From Hemicentrotus pulcherrimus (Eukaryota > Echinodermata > Echinoidea > Camarodonta > Strongylocentrotidae), in NCBI GenBank assembly GCA_003118195.1, contig BEXV01000120.1, positions 49,145 to 113,144 of the forward strand: 64,000 bases of DNA, read 5' to 3'. Each line of letters begins with the position of its first letter. The first letter of the stretch is position 1. This document shows positions 61,105-64,000 of this stretch, in pieces. The notes under the pieces are model-generated. The model did not search any database. It had not been told where the DNA came from and worked only from the letters and a program-made list of their open reading frames with translations. The position numbers and the translations under genes are program-made.

Positions 61105-64000
61105 TCATCCCCCTGTCAATTTCCCATCGTCTCTGATCTCTCCCCTGAAAATATACGGAGATATCTTTATGGGGGAGGGTTGAATTCGAAGCAGTGAAGT
61201 TCAAAGCATATCAGGTAAAGCTGATTTTATCCCCTGATTGCTTCCCTGCTTGCTGTATTTTTCTTTGTGGCGTTTTCCGCAGTATAATCGAACAAAACAG
61301 TTTAATCGATAATTTGTTTGGAGAAATTATGTCGGAAAATCAAGCGAGGTGATATTATCTGTAGCAAAGATGGAATTGAATTTCACTCTCCCGTTTGCAA
61401 TACATTACAACAATCTACGTGGTACTAAGCACCTTGAATAATCACTGTCTTTTCTAAAGAAATACATAGGAGCAGTTGTTACTCAATGCTTTTGCCGTTG
61501 ATAATCTTTTGCTGCCCATCTGACAAAATAGTATTATCATCTCGCCTCAAAAATGGTTAACCCAACAGCGTGGGTATTGTTATGTTTTCCTCCAATCGCG
61601 TTGTAAACATGTATGATGAGCTTAATTTACATTAAAGTCACGAAATTATCACCTGACAGGGTGATTTATTATTTCATATGATCCATCAAATACAAAGCAT
61701 GAGACGTGATAGAGCTGAACCTATTCATTACAGCATATCACCGCTCTTAAGTCGCCCCCTTATTCTATATTGCCTCATTAGTAAAACAATGCCAAGTAAG
61801 CAACATGAAGATTAATACATCGATGGAGTTTTTGTGAAGCATAGTTCAGTAAGCCATGAGATATGTGTACAAGCGGTCACTTACCCCTTTTAGCATCACT
61901 GGCATTGCTCATCGTTAAATTTAGATGCTTTAACGAATTTTAATCATTATTTAAATTGTATGTGAATTATTGATCGGGAGCTGGAGCAGGGCCATCATGA
62001 CACGTCTTTGGTTTCACCCTTTCTTTAGACTAGAATGCAACCTGTAACTCTATCTACATTGAAACGTCAATTTGAATTTCAAAGCTTCCTCTCTTTACGC
62101 GAAATGTCATTGAATACATGTTGGAATATATTTCTAAATGATTGATCAGGTTGGTTTTGTAACGGCCACAATTTGTGTCATCGCTTATTGAAGAGAGTGA
62201 TTTAATTTTGAAACGCTTCCATCTGAATTCAATAACAAATGTACAACCTGTGTCGCTTACTCTGATTTGGATAATAAACAGTCCATCCCTCTCCATTGTA
62301 TTGCCATCTTTGTGAAACGCAAAGTCATAGATATACCATGCTACTGTGCCTAATCACTGATCGATTAACCGTTCTTATAAGTGATATCTAAATTTGGGTG
62401 GTTTAGACGAAATATCTGCTCTGTGTATCAAGGATATCAGATTTATCAGGAAAAAAAGAAGTCTCACGAATTTTTTCCCCCAAAAACAAATTTTAGAGAA
62501 ATTTTTATGCGACATTCACTCCAGAATTCTAGACACTGATAATCATTAAAGTCCAACTAATTTTAGGTTCTAGTATGTAGGATTAATCATTCTAATATTT
62601 CCGATTTGTATGCACTAATATATAACATCAATATAAATGGATTATGAAACCGATTTTAGTTTTGCACGACAGAATTAAATGGAAGGAATTAAAATAAAGG
62701 ACCCTCATAATATATCTAATAACATGTATTGTAATAATCATAGATTAGGGCAGGTGGAACCGAGTGTCAAATCATGTTCTACCTATTTTGCTACATTCTT
62801 CGTCTTCTCCGATATACAGGCCGTGGTATAATGTGAAATCTTGATTTAAGATCAATACATTTAAGAGTCCTATAAATATACGACCGAAACCACGAATACT
62901 TTCAGTTATGAGATGCATTAGGCCTCAGACTTAATCTTTAACGACAGGAAACTGAAGAAAAACGGAGCCATAAAAGATTCTGGCATTTCAAAGATTTCTC
63001 ACGTTCTTATTGTATGAGCCGACAATTGCTCAAAAGCACCTGGTACATACCATTTACCTAATCCAGGTGCTATAATGTTCATTTGAAAGAAAATCCATTT
63101 TCCAGGTCTGCATCTCACTTCTACAATAGAGAAAAAAATGTCAGACAATGAAAATGATTTGAAAATGACATTTAAAAATGCCCCTCACTCTGTGGACTCT
63201 GTCATATCAGTCATTCTTCAGTTGATGACGTTGGGTATTCTCAGACGAACGGTTCGTTTCCCTGTGGATCGACACACAAAATTGGCTAACAACACTGCTC
63301 TCGAATTGGATTTTTAAAATTCTTTATTCCTTCCGATTCGCTAGTAACTATCAAACTGTGAAATTTGCCGATACAAATTTCCTAACGGAGGAGAAGTGCC
63401 GCCCCCACCCATAAACACATATCGCTCTAGTGAAACCCCTACGTTTGGAAACTGCTTATTACAGTAAACAGCTTATGCAAAGTTCTTAAACGCATGTACA
63501 GCGAATGAGCGTTCCTAAAACAATGATATATATATTTTTACAAAAAAAGGAATACACTGCGTTAGATGTTAAAAACAGGATACTTTGTTGTGGAAAGTAA
63601 ACCCACTCTGCTTGAAACATGTATACCATTTAACTACATATTACATGGTTAGTGCATGTTAATTTCAGCAAGACTGATTTAAGGGCTTACTTTTGATGTC
63701 TTTTCATAACATCAAAATATACATCAATTCACATGTACTATAAAATCACCGTTTCCCAACTACTTGCACACAGTTTCTTTTACAATATAGTCACATTGTC
63801 TTTGATGGTGTGCATACAAACTTAACAATTAAACAAACTGAAGTACACATCACTGCATACCGTATAATTATAGTAAAATGCAGTTAGCCCCCCACTTTCG
63901 ATATATGTGCTTCCCATCAAGGAAAAGAAACCGAAACCTGGACCACCCACAGTGATATTTGTAATGCGAATTTTGCTGCTTATCTCGAGAATAATTTATA
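61105..64000. other. AT-rich unique DNA to the window end
   Basis: No exon, RNA gene or mobile element is recognised here. A few high-complexity blocks (for example 61200-61900) could be regulatory, but nothing specific supports it. Confidence 0.35.

Noticed and set aside
1..64000. CRISPR array, bacterial operon, rRNA or intact tRNA gene
   Set aside because: No regularly spaced identical repeats, no operon layout and no rRNA-like sequence were seen; tRNA-like pieces are decayed SINE heads.

Overview
This window is AT-rich, repeat-laden nuclear DNA from an animal, almost certainly a marine invertebrate. There is no operon-like gene packing. Most long open frames fall in microsatellites. Spliceosomal exon signals are visible, and the repeats are tRNA-derived SINE relics, CR1/L2/Jockey-type LINE fragments and short palindromic DNA elements. 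The one clear host gene encodes an eclosion-hormone-type six-cysteine neuropeptide precursor (minus strand, 1577-1924). From general knowledge, this family occurs in arthropods and in echinoderms and their relatives, so an echinoderm or other ambulacrarian is my best guess. The sequence alone does not prove this.

Layout. Position 1-1.0 kb is a CT microsatellite and a triplet-rich stretch. 1.5-1.98 kb holds the EH-type precursor, with a strong 3' splice site and branch point just upstream of its ATG. 3-5.3 kb holds two palindromic MITE-like elements. Around 8.56 kb and 10.68 kb are candidate small exons on the plus strand. 9-13.1 kb contains SINE relics, the clearest at 12.9-13.05 kb. 18.4-18.8 kb is a 168-bp tandem duplication. 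26.2-26.3 kb is a candidate non-coding exon on the minus strand. 28.7-32.2 kb is a retrotransposon cluster: a tandem 156-bp repeat feeding into an L2/CR1-like RT relic, then a 5'-truncated LINE whose RT frame is still open, with a 3' hairpin and GAA tail. 32.55-32.88 kb is a GC-rich TIR element. 42.3-43.4 kb holds a 117-bp TIR element, a pair of palindromic E-boxes and a dead LINE tail. 46.0-46.9 kb is a large inverted repeat with arms of about 350 bp. 47.4-47.8 kb and 50.9-51.0 kb are degenerate short-unit arrays. 56.4-56.9 kb is a diverged 337-bp duplication.

Assembly quality matters here. There is a 211-base N gap (38307-38517). Single or double Ns sit at 45090-45091, 50885, 52863 and 59899. 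Two of these Ns lie exactly at the start of a repeated copy (125 bp and 912 bp), so those duplications are probably unmerged contig ends rather than biology.

No set of genes working together is visible. The window reads as a gene-poor neighbourhood around one small neuropeptide gene plus possible exons of unidentified transcripts. The stretches in between hold mainly simple repeats and unique AT-rich DNA, some of it possibly regulatory.
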